Source: Anolis sagrei
Taxonomy: Eukaryota; Chordata; Lepidosauria; Squamata; Anolidae
Direction: 5' to 3'
NCBI RefSeq assembly: GCF_037176765.1
Contig: NC_090034.1
Span: 93,918,500 to 93,982,499 of the forward strand
Length of the DNA: 64,000 nucleotides
In this document: in pieces, positions 10,404-23,244 of the stretch
Layout: each line of letters starts with the position of its first letter
How positions within the stretch are numbered: the first letter of the stretch is position 1
Program-made: the position numbers and the translations under genes
The notes under the pieces: generated by a model
What the model saw: only the letters and a program-made list of their open reading frames with translations
What the model was told of the DNA's origin: nothing
Databases searched by the model: none

Positions 10404-12874
10404 GTAAGGAAGAAGAGATAGCTCACTGGAGAATTATTCCATTGAGTTCGGTGGTGTCAAATTCAAGACTGGTGTTCATAGGAAGTGGGCAGGGTATGTC
10501 AAGATCCCAATAGAGAGAGGAAAATGAAGCATTGTAGCTATTGAGGGCATTGCCTCTCTTGTAAAAACCCTACTCCCAGAAGTTCCGGATAGGCTGTTAT
10601 CATTAGAGGGGGAAGAAGAAGAAAGAACCAGTCCATACTGGCAAACAAACTCTGGAAAGAAAAATCACAACACCTGTTGTAAGCATCCTTGGATTCCATA
10701 GCATAGGGCCCTTCCACACAGCCCTATATCCCAGAATATCAAGGCAGGAAATCCCACATTATCTGAGTGTGGACTCAGATAACCGAGTTCAAAGCAAATT
10801 GTGGGATTTTCCGCCTTGATATTCTGGGATATAGGGCTGTGTGGAAGGGCCCAAAGATGCCATGAAAGAAGCCCTGAATCCTCCACCTTGTATCATAGGG
10901 CCCTTCCACACAGCCTTATATCTCAAAATATCAAGGAAGTAAATCCCACAATGTCTGCTTTGAACTGACTTATCTGAGTCCACACTGTCAGATATTCCAG
11001 TTCAAAGCACACAATGTGGGGATCTACTGCCTTGATATTCTGGGATATAGGGCTGTGTGAATGGGTCCCCAGAATATAATCCAAGGGCCCCCAGAATATA
11101 GTCTACAATATCTGCTTTGAACTGAGTTACCTGAGGACAGATTCAGACAGGCCTTTATCCCAGGAGAATCCCCATTTTAAAAATATGGATTTTCCTGGGG
11201 GCTTGTCCACGCCCACCCCAGAAAGTACATGCTGTTATTGTTAAAGGGGGAAGAAGAAGAAAGAACCAGTCCATACTGGCAAACCTGTTGTAAGCATCCT
11301 TGGATTGCATAGCAAGGATGCTTGGGTTCCATAGCAAGGATGCTGGTGCTTTCTGGATGGGTGTCCAGATGTTCTCTTGGGACTAGCCAGAGAGAATGTC
11401 TGGAGACCCTACCCCCCCCCCCCTTCCAAGCCTCCAGACTTCTTAGAAAAGTAATGAAAACTTACCTGGCCTCCATTACAGGCTTCAGCCAGCTCTTTCG
11501 GTGCATAGAAATGATTTGCCAGGAGAGGGGGGGGGCACATGAATTTCCTCCCCCCTCCCCCGCTCTGCTGGCACGTCATTTCAAAACTTACCTGGCCTCC
11601 ATTACAGGCTTCAGCCAGCTCTTCCGGTGCATAGAAATGACGTGCCAGCAGAGCGGGGGAGGGGGGGAGGAAATTCATGTGCCCCCCCCCCTCCTGGCAA
11701 ATCATTTCTATGCACCGAAAGAGCTGGCTGAAGCCTGTAATGGAGGCCAGGTAAGTTTTCATTACTTTTCTAAATGACTTGCAGTTTCTCAAGTTGCTCC
11801 TGACATGGAAAAAAAAAAACACTGTATATATAAGCAAAGTCAATCCAGCCTTCAGGCAGAGTGAAGGGACTGTCAGGCATCAGTTCTAAGAAGGAAGAGA
11901 TTTTTTAATTGTGTCAGAAGCGAGCTGAGAAACTGCAAGTTGTTTCTGGTGTGAGAGGAGGGGATGAAAGCCCTTTAGTCATTTCATCTGAGATTCAGTG
12001 GCTCCATCTTTCTGGTGAAAAGTAGAGGTGTGCATACCATACAGCCTGGTCTGTATTTTAAGCTGGCCAGCAGGTATTAAGAGCCAGTAATGAAAAACAC
12101 ATGCTTTGACAAACAGACGTACCTATGCCAACAAATGGATTTTCTGTGTCTCTGTCTGCCCCAGGTGCTTGCTTACAATGTGAAACTTGTATAAAGATCT
12201 TCAGCAACCATACCCGCAATGGCACCAGATTCAATTGCAATGGCCCCATGAAGACCTGTAGTGCTAACAAAGATACCTGCGCCATAGTAAATTCCGAACA
12301 CAATCTAGGTGGGCGAGAAGCTGCTAAGATAAGATTGTTTTGGCCTTTGAACTGATTCCCCCCTGATTTAAAATAATGGCTATTTTTTCTTGGCAATATA
12401 GTAAGGGAGAAATGTTGCATTGTTGTAGTTGTGTGCCTTCGTCATTTCCAACTTATGGCAACCCTAAGGTGATCCTATCACAGGGTTTTCATGGCAAGAT
12501 TCATTCAGAGCAGGTCTGAGACTGAGAGAATGTCCCTCTTATTACATTGAGAAATTTCCCAGTCTTAGGATACTTCAGCCTCTATTCAAACATGGAGAGA
12601 CATGAAGCTCATCACATGAGTTAAAGTGTCTGGAAAGGAAGGAACTCCAGTAATCAACCTCATCACATTGATTGTAGGGGGTGCTTTGAATGTGATTTTC
12701 CTGCTTCTTGGCAGGGGGTTGGACTGGATGAATTTGAATTTTATTATGCTGTTGTTTTGTGTTTCGATTTTATTTTTATTTTATTTTATTGTAATTCTGC
12801 TGGTGGGCCTGACCCCATGTAAGCCACCCTGAGTCCCCGTTGGGGAGATAGATGGTGGCGGGGTATAAATAAAG

Positions 12875-12913
<39 letters not shown>

Positions 12914-15436
12914 CGCAATGTTTCTTCCAACTCAATGATTTTATGATTTCCTCCTAGCAGGACACTTAAGCTTCTTTTCTAGCATGGAGAGGCACGGAGC
13001 TCATCACATGTTCCAGGGTTGAAAAGAGACAGAAATGTCCTGAAAGGAGGGAACTCTGAATATGGGCCAACAATCATGTTCAGAGCTCCGACCTCTTATC
13101 GTACTTTACAACTGAAAAACAGGTGGATGGGAACCACCAAAAGTTTCCCATCTTATGTATTGTCGAAGGCCTTCATGGCTGGAATCGCTAGGTTGTTGTA
13201 GGTTTTTCGGGCTATATGGCTATGTTCTAGAAGCAGTCTCTCCTGACGTTTCGCCTGCACCTATAAGGATGCTTGCCATAGATGCAGGTGAAATGTCAGG
13301 AGAGAATGCTTCTAGAACATACCCATATAGCGCAAAAAAAACAACCCAGTTTCCCATCCTGTTTCATTGTCCAACCATCAGCAGTCTCTTGTATCCTATG
13401 GGTTTAATGCAAAATAATATGAATCCATGGAAATAAATGCTTTTAAACTGAATCACAGTCTTGTGTATCCGATAGGGCAGTGTTTCTCAACCTGGGGGTC
13501 GGGACCCCCAGATGGGTCCTGAGGGGGTGTCACAGGGGTCACCAAAGACCATCAGAAAACATAGTATTTTCTGTTAGTCATGGGGGTTCTGTGTGGGAAG
13601 TTTGACCCATTTCTATCGCTGGTGATGTTCAGAATGCTCTTTGATTTAAAAGAATTATAAATCCCTGCAACTACAACTCCCAAATGTCAAGATCTATTTT
13701 TCCCAAACACCACCAGTGTTCACGTTTGGGCATATCGAGCATCTGTGCCAAGTTTGGTCCAGAGCCATCATTGTTTGAGTCCACTGTGCTCTCTGGACGT
13801 AGGTGAACTACAACTCCCAAACTCGAGGTCTATATTCACCGAACCTTTCCAGTATTTTCTGTTGGTCATGGGAGTTCTGTGTGCCAAGTTTAATTCCCTC
13901 GTTAGTGGAGTTCAGAATGCTCTTTGATTGTAGGTGAACTACCAACTACAACTCCCAAATGACAAAATTGATCAATCCCCCCCTAAACCCACCAGTATTC
14001 AAATGTGGGCGTATCAGGTATTTGTGCCAAATTTGGTCCAGTGAATGAAAATACAACCTGCATATCAGATATTTACATTATGATTCATAACAGTAGCAAC
14101 ATTACAGTTACATAGTAGCAACAAAATATTTTTTGGTTGGAGGTCACCGCAACATGAAGGACTGTATTAAGGGGTCACGGCATTAGGAAGGTTGAGAAAC
14201 ACTGCGACAGGGTTTGGTGTAGAACAATAGGGTCCCATGGAAAGCAATGGTTTTAACCTGGATCACTGCTTCTTGTATCCTCTGGTGTTCAAGGCAGATC
14301 AATAGGATCCCATGGAAAGCAATGATTTTAACCTGGATCACTGCCTCTTGTAACCTTCGGGGTTCGCTACAAATCAATAAGAGCCCATGAAAGGCTGTGG
14401 TTTTAACCTGGATCGCTGTCTCTTCTATCCTCTGGGATTTGGGGCAGAACAATTTTTCCCACAGGAAGATGAGATTTTAAACTGGTGTCAGTCTCCTTTA
14501 AAATAAGAGGCTTTGGGCAGGGCAAGGGATCTCTTGCTTTTTGGATGTAATTGTTTCTTCTGTTTACAAACAAAAAAAAAGTAATACTGACCTTGTGATG
14601 AATGTAAGATGAATGTATTGCCAGCTCTCTAATTTCCATGTGTGAGTGTGATGGGGAGGCAGACTCCGAAACAGGACTGCTGACAATATAAGAGGGGCGA
14701 TTCTCTACGCTAAAAGGATGGTCACCCAAGCTTTCACCTCTTAATGTACGAGGTCATGTGACTCATTCAAGGTCACACAGTGCGTTTCCATGACTGAGTG
14801 GGGATTTGAACTCTGGTCATCAAAGCTGTAGTCCAATGGCCACACTGCTATACCATGCCAGAGAAGGGATTCAATATATTTTTGTGATGGGACGGAAGGG
14901 AGTTCCTCCTAGATCTCCAAGAGTGCCTGTGTGCTTCACTAGTCTCTCTCAGTTGTCCACCCACACTGTAGAGTGCTACATTAAGCCATGTTTCATACAT
15001 AGATTTTTTTTTAGCCAACGAGTACCAAACAAATCACAAGTTCTTTTCCACACCTCTAGTTTGTTTTCCTCCATTCACTTTTGCCAGCTCCTGTTTTAGG
15101 GTGGGCAGCTGAAGAAGCAATCCAGGACTGAGAGGGATTCAGACCTAATGGAAATCCATTTCAAAGCAACCTGGGGATTGTAAATTTATTTATTTATTTA
15201 TTTACTGCACTTGTAGACCGCCGTTCTCAGCCCTAGGGCGACTCACGGCGGTGTACAACATACAGGGGCGGCTCAAGCATTACGCAAAGTAAGCCGTCGC
15301 GGAACACTTTATTTTGGCAGGGGCGCCGCGAGCGAGGGACGCGGGAAGCTAGCAGAGGCCAGAGGGACCCTGCTGGTGGTGGTATGGAAGCCTGCTGCTC
15401 CTCCTCCTCCCATCCTCCTCCTTCTCCGCCTCCACT

Positions 15437-15472
<36 letters not shown>

Positions 15473-18400
15473 GTCCCTCTTCCTCCCCGCCCCCGCCGAG
15501 CGGCGCAGCCTGCTGCTCTTGCCCGCCCCTGTGGATGGCCCCTCCCACTGCCGGCACGCCCCGTCACTCCAGGCTTGAGAGGGAGCCAGGGGCAGGGACA
15601 GCTCAGCTGGCCACCACCCCCGCCAGTCTGCCTGGTCATGGGGCCTTCCGTTCCTCCCCCTCCCAGCCCATCTTCCGTCCCTTTCTCTTCCTCCTCCTCC
15701 TCCTCAGGCCGCGCTGCTCGGAGATGCCGAGGGCGAGGGGGGAGGAAGAGGAGGAGGAGCGGCAGGCCCCGTTATCAGGGAGACTGGTGGGGTGGTGGCC
15801 AGCTGAGCTGTCCCCGCCCCCCGCTCCCTCTCAAGCTTGGAGTGCCTGGGCAGCGGCATCAGGAGCATCCATGGGGGCAGGGCAAGAGCAGCCGGGGGCG
15901 ACCTCTCCCGCCGACTTCCTCACTCCACTCCCAGCCACCCACTCCCTGTGAGTATCGGCAGTGTAGAGGGAGGTTTAGAGCCCTTCTGCACAACGACATA
16001 ATCCAGAATATCAATGGCAGGGGGATGTGCACAAACAAAAACAAAAAAACCCCAGAGTTGAGGGTTTTTTTTTCTTTTTCTTATTTTTTTTTCATATTAT
16101 CTGCTTTGAACTGGATTGTCACAGGGCCCTTCCAGGCAGACCTTATATCCCAGGATCTGATCCCAGGTTATCAGTTTATCCCAGATTATCTGGCAGTGCA
16201 GACTCATATAATCCAGTTCAAAGCAGAAAATCTGGGATCAGATCCTAGGATATAGGACCTGTCAGGGACCTTCCACACAAACATATAACCCAGAATATCA
16301 AGGCAGAAAATCCCACAATACCTGCTTTGAACTGGGTTATCTGAGTCCACACTCAGATAATGTGGGTTTTTCTGCCTTGATATTCTGAGATATGGGGCTA
16401 TGTGGAAGGGCCCTGAGTCTACAGTACCATATAACTCGGTTCAAAGCAGAGAATCTGGATACAGCTGTGTAGAAGGGGTTTTGGATCTACACTGCCCTAT
16501 AACCCAGGATCTAAACCCAGATTATTTTCTTATCCCACATTAATAAATAAAGCTCATCATCATCATCATCATCATCATCTGGCAGTGTTTAAACCAGTTT
16601 AAAGCAAATAATGTCAGTTCAGATCCCAGGGTATAAGGCAGTGTAGAAAGGGTTTTCAGCCCCATCTATGCTGCCATATAAAATACAGATAGAATCATAG
16701 AATCAAAGAGTTGGAAGAGACCTCCTGGGTCATCATCCAGTCCAACTCCATTCTGCCAAGAAGCAGGAATATTGCATTCAAATCACCCCTGACAGATGGC
16801 CATCCAGCCTCTGTTTAAAAGCTTCCAAAGAAGGAGCGTGCACCACACTCCCTCCGGGGCAGAGAGTTCCACTGCTGAATGGCTCTCACAGTCAAGAAGT
16901 TCTTCCTCATGTTCAGATGGAATCTCCTCTCTTGTAGTTTGAAGCCATTGTTCCCTTGCGTCCTAGTCTCCAGGGAAGCAGAAAACAAGCTTGCTCCCTC
17001 CTCCTCCCTGTGGCTTCCTCTCACATATTTATACATGGCTCTCATCATATCTCCTCTCAGCCTTCTCTTCTTCAGGCTAACTATGCCCAGCTCCTTAAGC
17101 CGTTCCTCATAGGGCTTGTTCTCCAGATCCCTGATCATTTTAGTCGCCCTCCTCTGGACACATTCCAGCTTAGAGTCAATATCTCTTGAATTGTGGTGCC
17201 CAGAATTGGACACACTATTCCAGGTGTGGTTTCACCAAAGCAGAATAGAGAATGGGGACCATGACTTCCCTAGATCTAGACACTATGCTCCTCTTGATGC
17301 AGCCCAAAATCCCATTGGCTTTTTTTGCTGCCACATCACATTGTTGGCTCAAGTTTAACTTCCTCCCCACGAGGACTCCAAGATTTTTTTCACACGTACT
17401 GCTCTCGAGCCAGGCATTGTCCCCCATTTTGTATCTTTGCATTTCGTTTTTCCTGCCTAAGTGGAGTATCTTGCATTTGTTACTGTTAAACTTCATTTTG
17501 TTAGTTTTGGCCATTCATCTCTCTAATCTGTCAAGATCCCTTTGAATCCTGCTCCTGTCCTCTGGAGTCTTGGCTCTCCCTCCCAATTTGGTGTCGTCTG
17601 CAAACTTGATGATCATGCCTTCTAGCCCTTCATCTGAGTCATTAATAAAGATCCTGATCAGGACCGGGCCCAGGACGGAACCCTGCGGCACTCCGCTCGT
17701 CGCTTCTTTCCAGGATGAAGGGGAAGCATTGGTGAGCACCCTTTGGGTTCGTCCATTTAACCAATTACAGATCCACCTCACCGTAGTTTTGCCTAGCCCA
17801 CACTGGACTAGTTTGTTTGCCAGAAGGCCATGGGGGACCTTGTCGAAGGCCTTCCTGAAATCCATTCTCTGCTTTGAACTGGATTATATGGCAGTGTGAA
17901 CTCAGATAACCCAGTTCAAAGAAGATAATGTGGATTATCTGCCTTGTTATTCTGGGTTACATGGCAGTGTTGAAGGGCCCTTTGATACCTGATAAATTGC
18001 ACTTTGTTATGTTTGCCTTAGGGTACCCATAAATTGGAAATGACTTGAGGGCACACAACAACAACAATTTAAAACACTTTAATCTGATCAGAGGATAACC
18101 TTGTTAGTCAGATAATGTAACAGAGCTGCTTATTTGTGGTCCGGCTGCATTTACTTAGATGATTGTTAGCTTGGAAATTCTGCCTCAAATAGATATTTAT
18201 GTACTGCATGGCCATCCAGACCAACTCCCTTCACCAGAGCAAGAAAACATAAAGTCCTCCTGACAAAGAGCTATCCAGCCATAGATATTAGGCCTGTTTG
18301 ATCAAGAAAAAATTTGTTTCTAAATTCGATTCTTAATTGGGGTGTTTTTTTGTTTCGATATTAAAAATATTTACAAAACTTACCAAAAAAATGTTTTGTT

Positions 18401-19671
18401 ATTTACGAATTTTCGTTATTATTTACAAAACATTTTAGAAAAAAATTTTTTCTTGATCAAACAGGCTAAGTGTGAATGTTGCAGTAATGGTCACCAATGG
18501 CTTTCTCCCACCCTGGACATTCCATAGTATTAGAGAGATGATATATAACTCACCATTAGTTTCCAACAGACCTCTGAGGATGCCTGCCATAGATGTGGGC
18601 AAAATGTCAGGAGAGAATGCTTCTGGAACATGGTATACACTGACACACAAGCCGGATGGCGCGCGCGCGCGCTCACAAGCGGCCTCCGCGCGCCATCCGG
18701 CTCCGGTTCCTGCGCCCCCCCTCCTCCTCCTCCTCCTCCTCCTCCTCCCAGGAGGAGGAGGAGGGGGGCGCAGGAACCGGAGCCGGATGGCGCGCGGAGG
18801 CCGCTTGGATGGCGCGTGCGCTCACAAGCGGCCTCCGCGCGCCATCCGGCTCCGGTTCCTGCGCCCTCCCTCCTCCTCCTCCTGGGAGGAGGAGGAGGAG
18901 GAGGAGGAGGAGGGGGGGCGCAGGAACCGGAGCCGGATGGCGCGCGGAGGCCGCTTGTGAGCGCACGCGCCATCCAATGGGCTCTGGCTCCTGCGCCCCC
19001 CTCCTCCTCCTCCTCCTCCTCCTCCTCCTCCCATCTGGGAGGAGGAGGAGGAGGAGGAGGAGGAGGGGGGCGCAGAAGCCAGAGCCCATTGGATGGCGCG
19101 TGCGCTCACAAGCGGCCTCCGCGCGCCATCCGGCTTCTGCCATGGTGCACTGCTGGGGTGCTTGGGAGCGCCGGATTGGCTCCCAGGCACCACTGCAGCA
19201 CCACTCAGCAGCAGCCTCCATGCCATTAACGAGCGGAGCTTCAGCTCGTAAAATACATGGGGCTGCTGCTTCGATATTTTTAAACCCTTCCGGGTTTAAA
19301 AATATTGTTTTGATATCGCTTCGGATATGAAAAAAAAACGATTTTAATACGAAATAACGAATTAACGAAACGAAACCTACAGGCCTAATAGATATAGATC
19401 TATATGATTCTCTCTCTCTCACACACACACACACATATGGAAGAAATAATATCATAGATTTGAAAGGGATCCCTAAAGAAGGACAATGATATGTTGCATG
19501 TTCCAGAGTAGGCAAACCAGACAATCTCCACATCAACACTGACAAAGAAAGAAGAAATACTGTTTACCCACAAGCAGAAAGGCATTACATAGATTAGAAA
19601 CCAACTTTCTCATTACTTTCTTTTCAAGATCACCAGACTGGATCACAGCAACGCGTGGCAGGGGACGGCTA

Positions 19672-19704
<33 letters not shown>

Positions 19705-22700
19705 TGGCATAGGCCAACTTTGGCCCTCCATGTGTTTTGGACTTCAACTCCCACAAATCCAAACAGCCAGTAGGAAGTCCAAAATACCTGGAGGGCCAAA
19801 ATTTGTCCATGCCCATATGTGTGTGTGTGTGTGTGTATCACAGTGATTGGTTGGGGGGGAGGGCGCCAAAATATTCTTTGCTTACCATTGAAAATTACCT
19901 AGGGCCGCCTCTGACAACATATAAAAACAAATTACAATATAGGCAATATCACAAACAACAATAACAACATCACTATCAATAATACAATTACACTAAATCA
20001 TTCGCGACGTCTCATCATAGAATCACAATCCAATCTCGTTATCCATGTTCCGTTCCAACAATAAACCATGGTTGGGCCACTAATGATGCTTTATGGCTGG
20101 CAAACAAACTATAGTTTGTTTACAGAGATGGATTCAGTTACAACAACAGTTCAACATGCTCCAATTTCTTTCATTGCCATATAAGTACTTATTAGGCTTG
20201 GTTGATTTAAAAAAAATGGTTCAAAACTCATTTTGGATGTAGGGGTGCTGGTGGATTCTAAAGTCACTTCTGAATTTATTTATTTTTTTAAAAAATCAAA
20301 ACTTACTGAAACTTCCGAAACTTCCTAATTGCTTCGTTAATGGCAGACACGCATGCACAGTAGGAGAAAAAAAAAAAAAGCACTGGCACTGAGGAAACTT
20401 GAATGGATTCTCCCGCCCTCATTTTTAGACCAATCCTGATGAAACTTGTTACAGTGGTAGAACACATGGACCACTGTTAGTTCACCAAATTTCATAACCT
20501 TTGCCTTATCCATGGAGTTTTGGCAATTTTTCAAAGTTTCTTTTATAAAAAAAACATTTTTAATAATAAAGAAAATCTGTTCCTGGTTTGAAAGTGTTAT
20601 TTCCTGTTTCATTGAGTGGTCTTTACTTTGAAAGTAGTTGTTCTACTCCAGAAACTTTGTTTGTGTGGCACAAACTGTGTTAAATTGATGGAGGACAGAA
20701 ATCATAGTACAGACCCTATCAAGGGAAATCTAGACTGATCCCCTTCTTCTGAGCAGAAAGGCACCATCCAAACTTTACTGACATCTATTTACTTCCTCTA
20801 TTGAGTTGGAGGGACCTTCAAGACACATCCTCCGTTTATTCCTTTTTGCAGATGCAATCAATCATTTTATTTTATCATTAATTACTGACATAAAGGGCTG
20901 GCTGGCAGTGGTTGGCTACGCAATGCCTTTTTCATGACAATCAGGCCAAGGTTTAAGCAGTTTATGTTCTCTTGGCTTTGCAAAAGTTGCTTATTGCTTT
21001 GCTGCCTTCTTTAGACACCTTTGTAGATTCAATAAGTTTATTTTATATTTAGACGAAGACTGCTACAGATAGCTATAGAGGTCCTTCAGCCATTTTGGCT
21101 AATGAGCAGCAAGGCAGTGTGAGAAATGTAGTTTAACAGCAGGGCCTTTTGCAATCTCTACCATTGGGGGCTTGGCCTTCACAAACTACATTAATGGCTG
21201 TGCTTAGCCACAACCATCTCATCCCTCCCTTGCATCGCCAGGGGAGGGAAAGCATGAGATTTTAAAACTTTTTAGGCTTTTGCAAAGTTGCTTAATGGTT
21301 CTGAAAATTAAAATAACCTTGGGAGACATCAGAACATGGAATATTTCAGAAAAAAGGTTAGTGATTCAAATTTGGATTCCCCCCCATCTTTCCTGCGTGG
21401 ATCAAAACTGCTTCGAAAGTCAAAATTCGGAAGTTTTTACAACTTTCAAGCTCTTCTGAATGAACCTATCCAACCCTAGTACTTATCCATGGAGTCATCA
21501 AACTGTCAGTTACAGAGATTTCATCTTGATAGATTGGGTCCTTGAAAGAAACTAGAATTCTTGAAGACTAGGGTTCAAATTCACATTCAGCCATAGAAAC
21601 CCATTAGCTAGCCAGGCATCCTCAAACTGCGGCTCTCCAGATGTTTGGGTCTCCATCTCCCAGAAGGCCTAGCTAGCTTGTTCAATTGTCAGGAATTCTG
21701 GGAGTTGGAGGCCCAAACAGCTGGAGGGCCGTGGTTTGTGGGTGCCATTGACTGATCTCCTGGGGCAATCTTGAGCAGGTTACAATTTTTCAACCTAAAA
21801 GCAAGACCACGACAATCCTCCTCAGGAATAAATCTTGCCAAGAAAAGTAGAGAAGTCAGAGTTGACTTTGAAGGCAACTTCAAAGACTTGGCTTTGATTG
21901 ATTGATATGTGTTTTGATTACTTATATGTTTAGACTGTTATATTTTACAAGATGTGTTTTATTGTTTACCTGTGCGGCACTGAATTTTTGCCAGATTTGT
22001 AAGCCGTCTTGAGCCCCCTCCGGGGTTGAGATAGGTGGGGTTGAAATGAAATAAATAAATAGATAGATAAATAACAAACAATTGGAACTGCTGAAAATAA
22101 CTAAAAACCAGACTCATCCTATGGATGGATCTTCTGCTAGTCACAAAATAATTCCATCTCTCCTTTACTTGTAGGTGGAGTAACAGAACACATTGTTGAG
22201 AAGTCCTGTGATTACTCTAAAATCTGTACCTTTAACAAAATGCACTTTTCTGTGGGGAATGGAAGAAGCTATATGTCATCAATAGCCTGTTGCAAAGACA
22301 AAAACTGCCCCAAAGATGTTCCTCCATGTACGTATATCAATTTTGTTTGCATCTTAATTTTTCAGCATCTTAATTTTTCTTTTGATTGAAAGGAGTTCAT
22401 ATGTAGATCTGTAGATATAAGATCAGATGTGTTCTTTCTTGTCGCTCACCTGGGAAGCCATCTTCTTCATCATTTCTTTTGGATTTTCTTTGCTTCCCTG
22501 ACATGAATTTTCAGAACCAAAATTGGAGTCTGAAGGACAATGACATGCATTGTCACTGTGGGTAGGTCCTCGAGATGTTACAAAGGTGACAAGTATTCCT
22601 CGATAACGTCTTTAACATGCTACATTAAATGTCAACATTTTTTAGAGAATTACATTTAATTATTTAAAATAAAATCCCAAATAATAAGGCTTCAAGTCCA

Positions 22701-23213
22701 ACATCCCCTTAGTTCAGTGTATATCTTCCAGTTTGGAGATAAGTTTCACCCGTGCCATGCCACCCCACATATAGAATGGCGACAGTGTGCAACACATCAT
22801 TTACTGGGTGCCATTATGTAATATGCAATGCGCAATGTACACTTCCCAATGTGAAATATAGGGACTTTCGTAGGGACTTGAAGACAGGCCTTTGAGAATG
22901 CCTAGTCCCTAGTTGTTCTGCATAGTAGTCACACATCCTTGCACTTTATACTATGCCCTCTGTCTATTGTTGCAGCTTGCACTTATTCCATTCCTATTGC
23001 TTACAGCTTGGCCATCTTGACAGCAGCTTACTGCCACTGGCTTATGATTTCAGTTTTACTGAGCCTGAGTTGATGTTTTTATATGTGTATGTGTTTTATT
23101 TTATTGTGTTTTATATTGTGCTTCATTTTTATGTTTGTTTTTAGGCACTTTGTGCAGTTCTGTAAGCCGTCCCCAGTCCCTTCAGGGAGATGGGGGTAGG
23201 GTATAAGAATAAA

Positions 23214-23244
<31 letters not shown>

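Larger units (their letters stand above)
15263..19913. mobile_element. Large hAT element (4.65 kb) with nested insertions
   Basis: The left end CAGGGGCGGCTCAAG and right end CTAGGGCCGCCTCTG are inverted repeats with small changes. The 8-bp duplication ACAACATA is perfect (15255-15262 and 19914-19921) and the L2 on both sides is collinear. Its own sequence seems limited to the ends (about 15263-15960 and 19839-19913). The interior holds MITEs, a CR1, a second complete hAT, a Helitron-like end and microsatellites. No transposase frame was found. Confidence 0.85.

Noticed and set aside
15349-16255. Open frames with poly-Gln and poly-Ser runs
   Set aside because: Created by the (CAG)11 and CTC triplets within the large hAT; no homologous domain, start context or splice pattern.
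18530-19545. Several open frames of 130-290 codons on both strands
   Set aside because: They lie in (CTC/GAG)n GC-rich hairpins of a hAT; composition alone keeps the frames open, and the protein text is low complexity.
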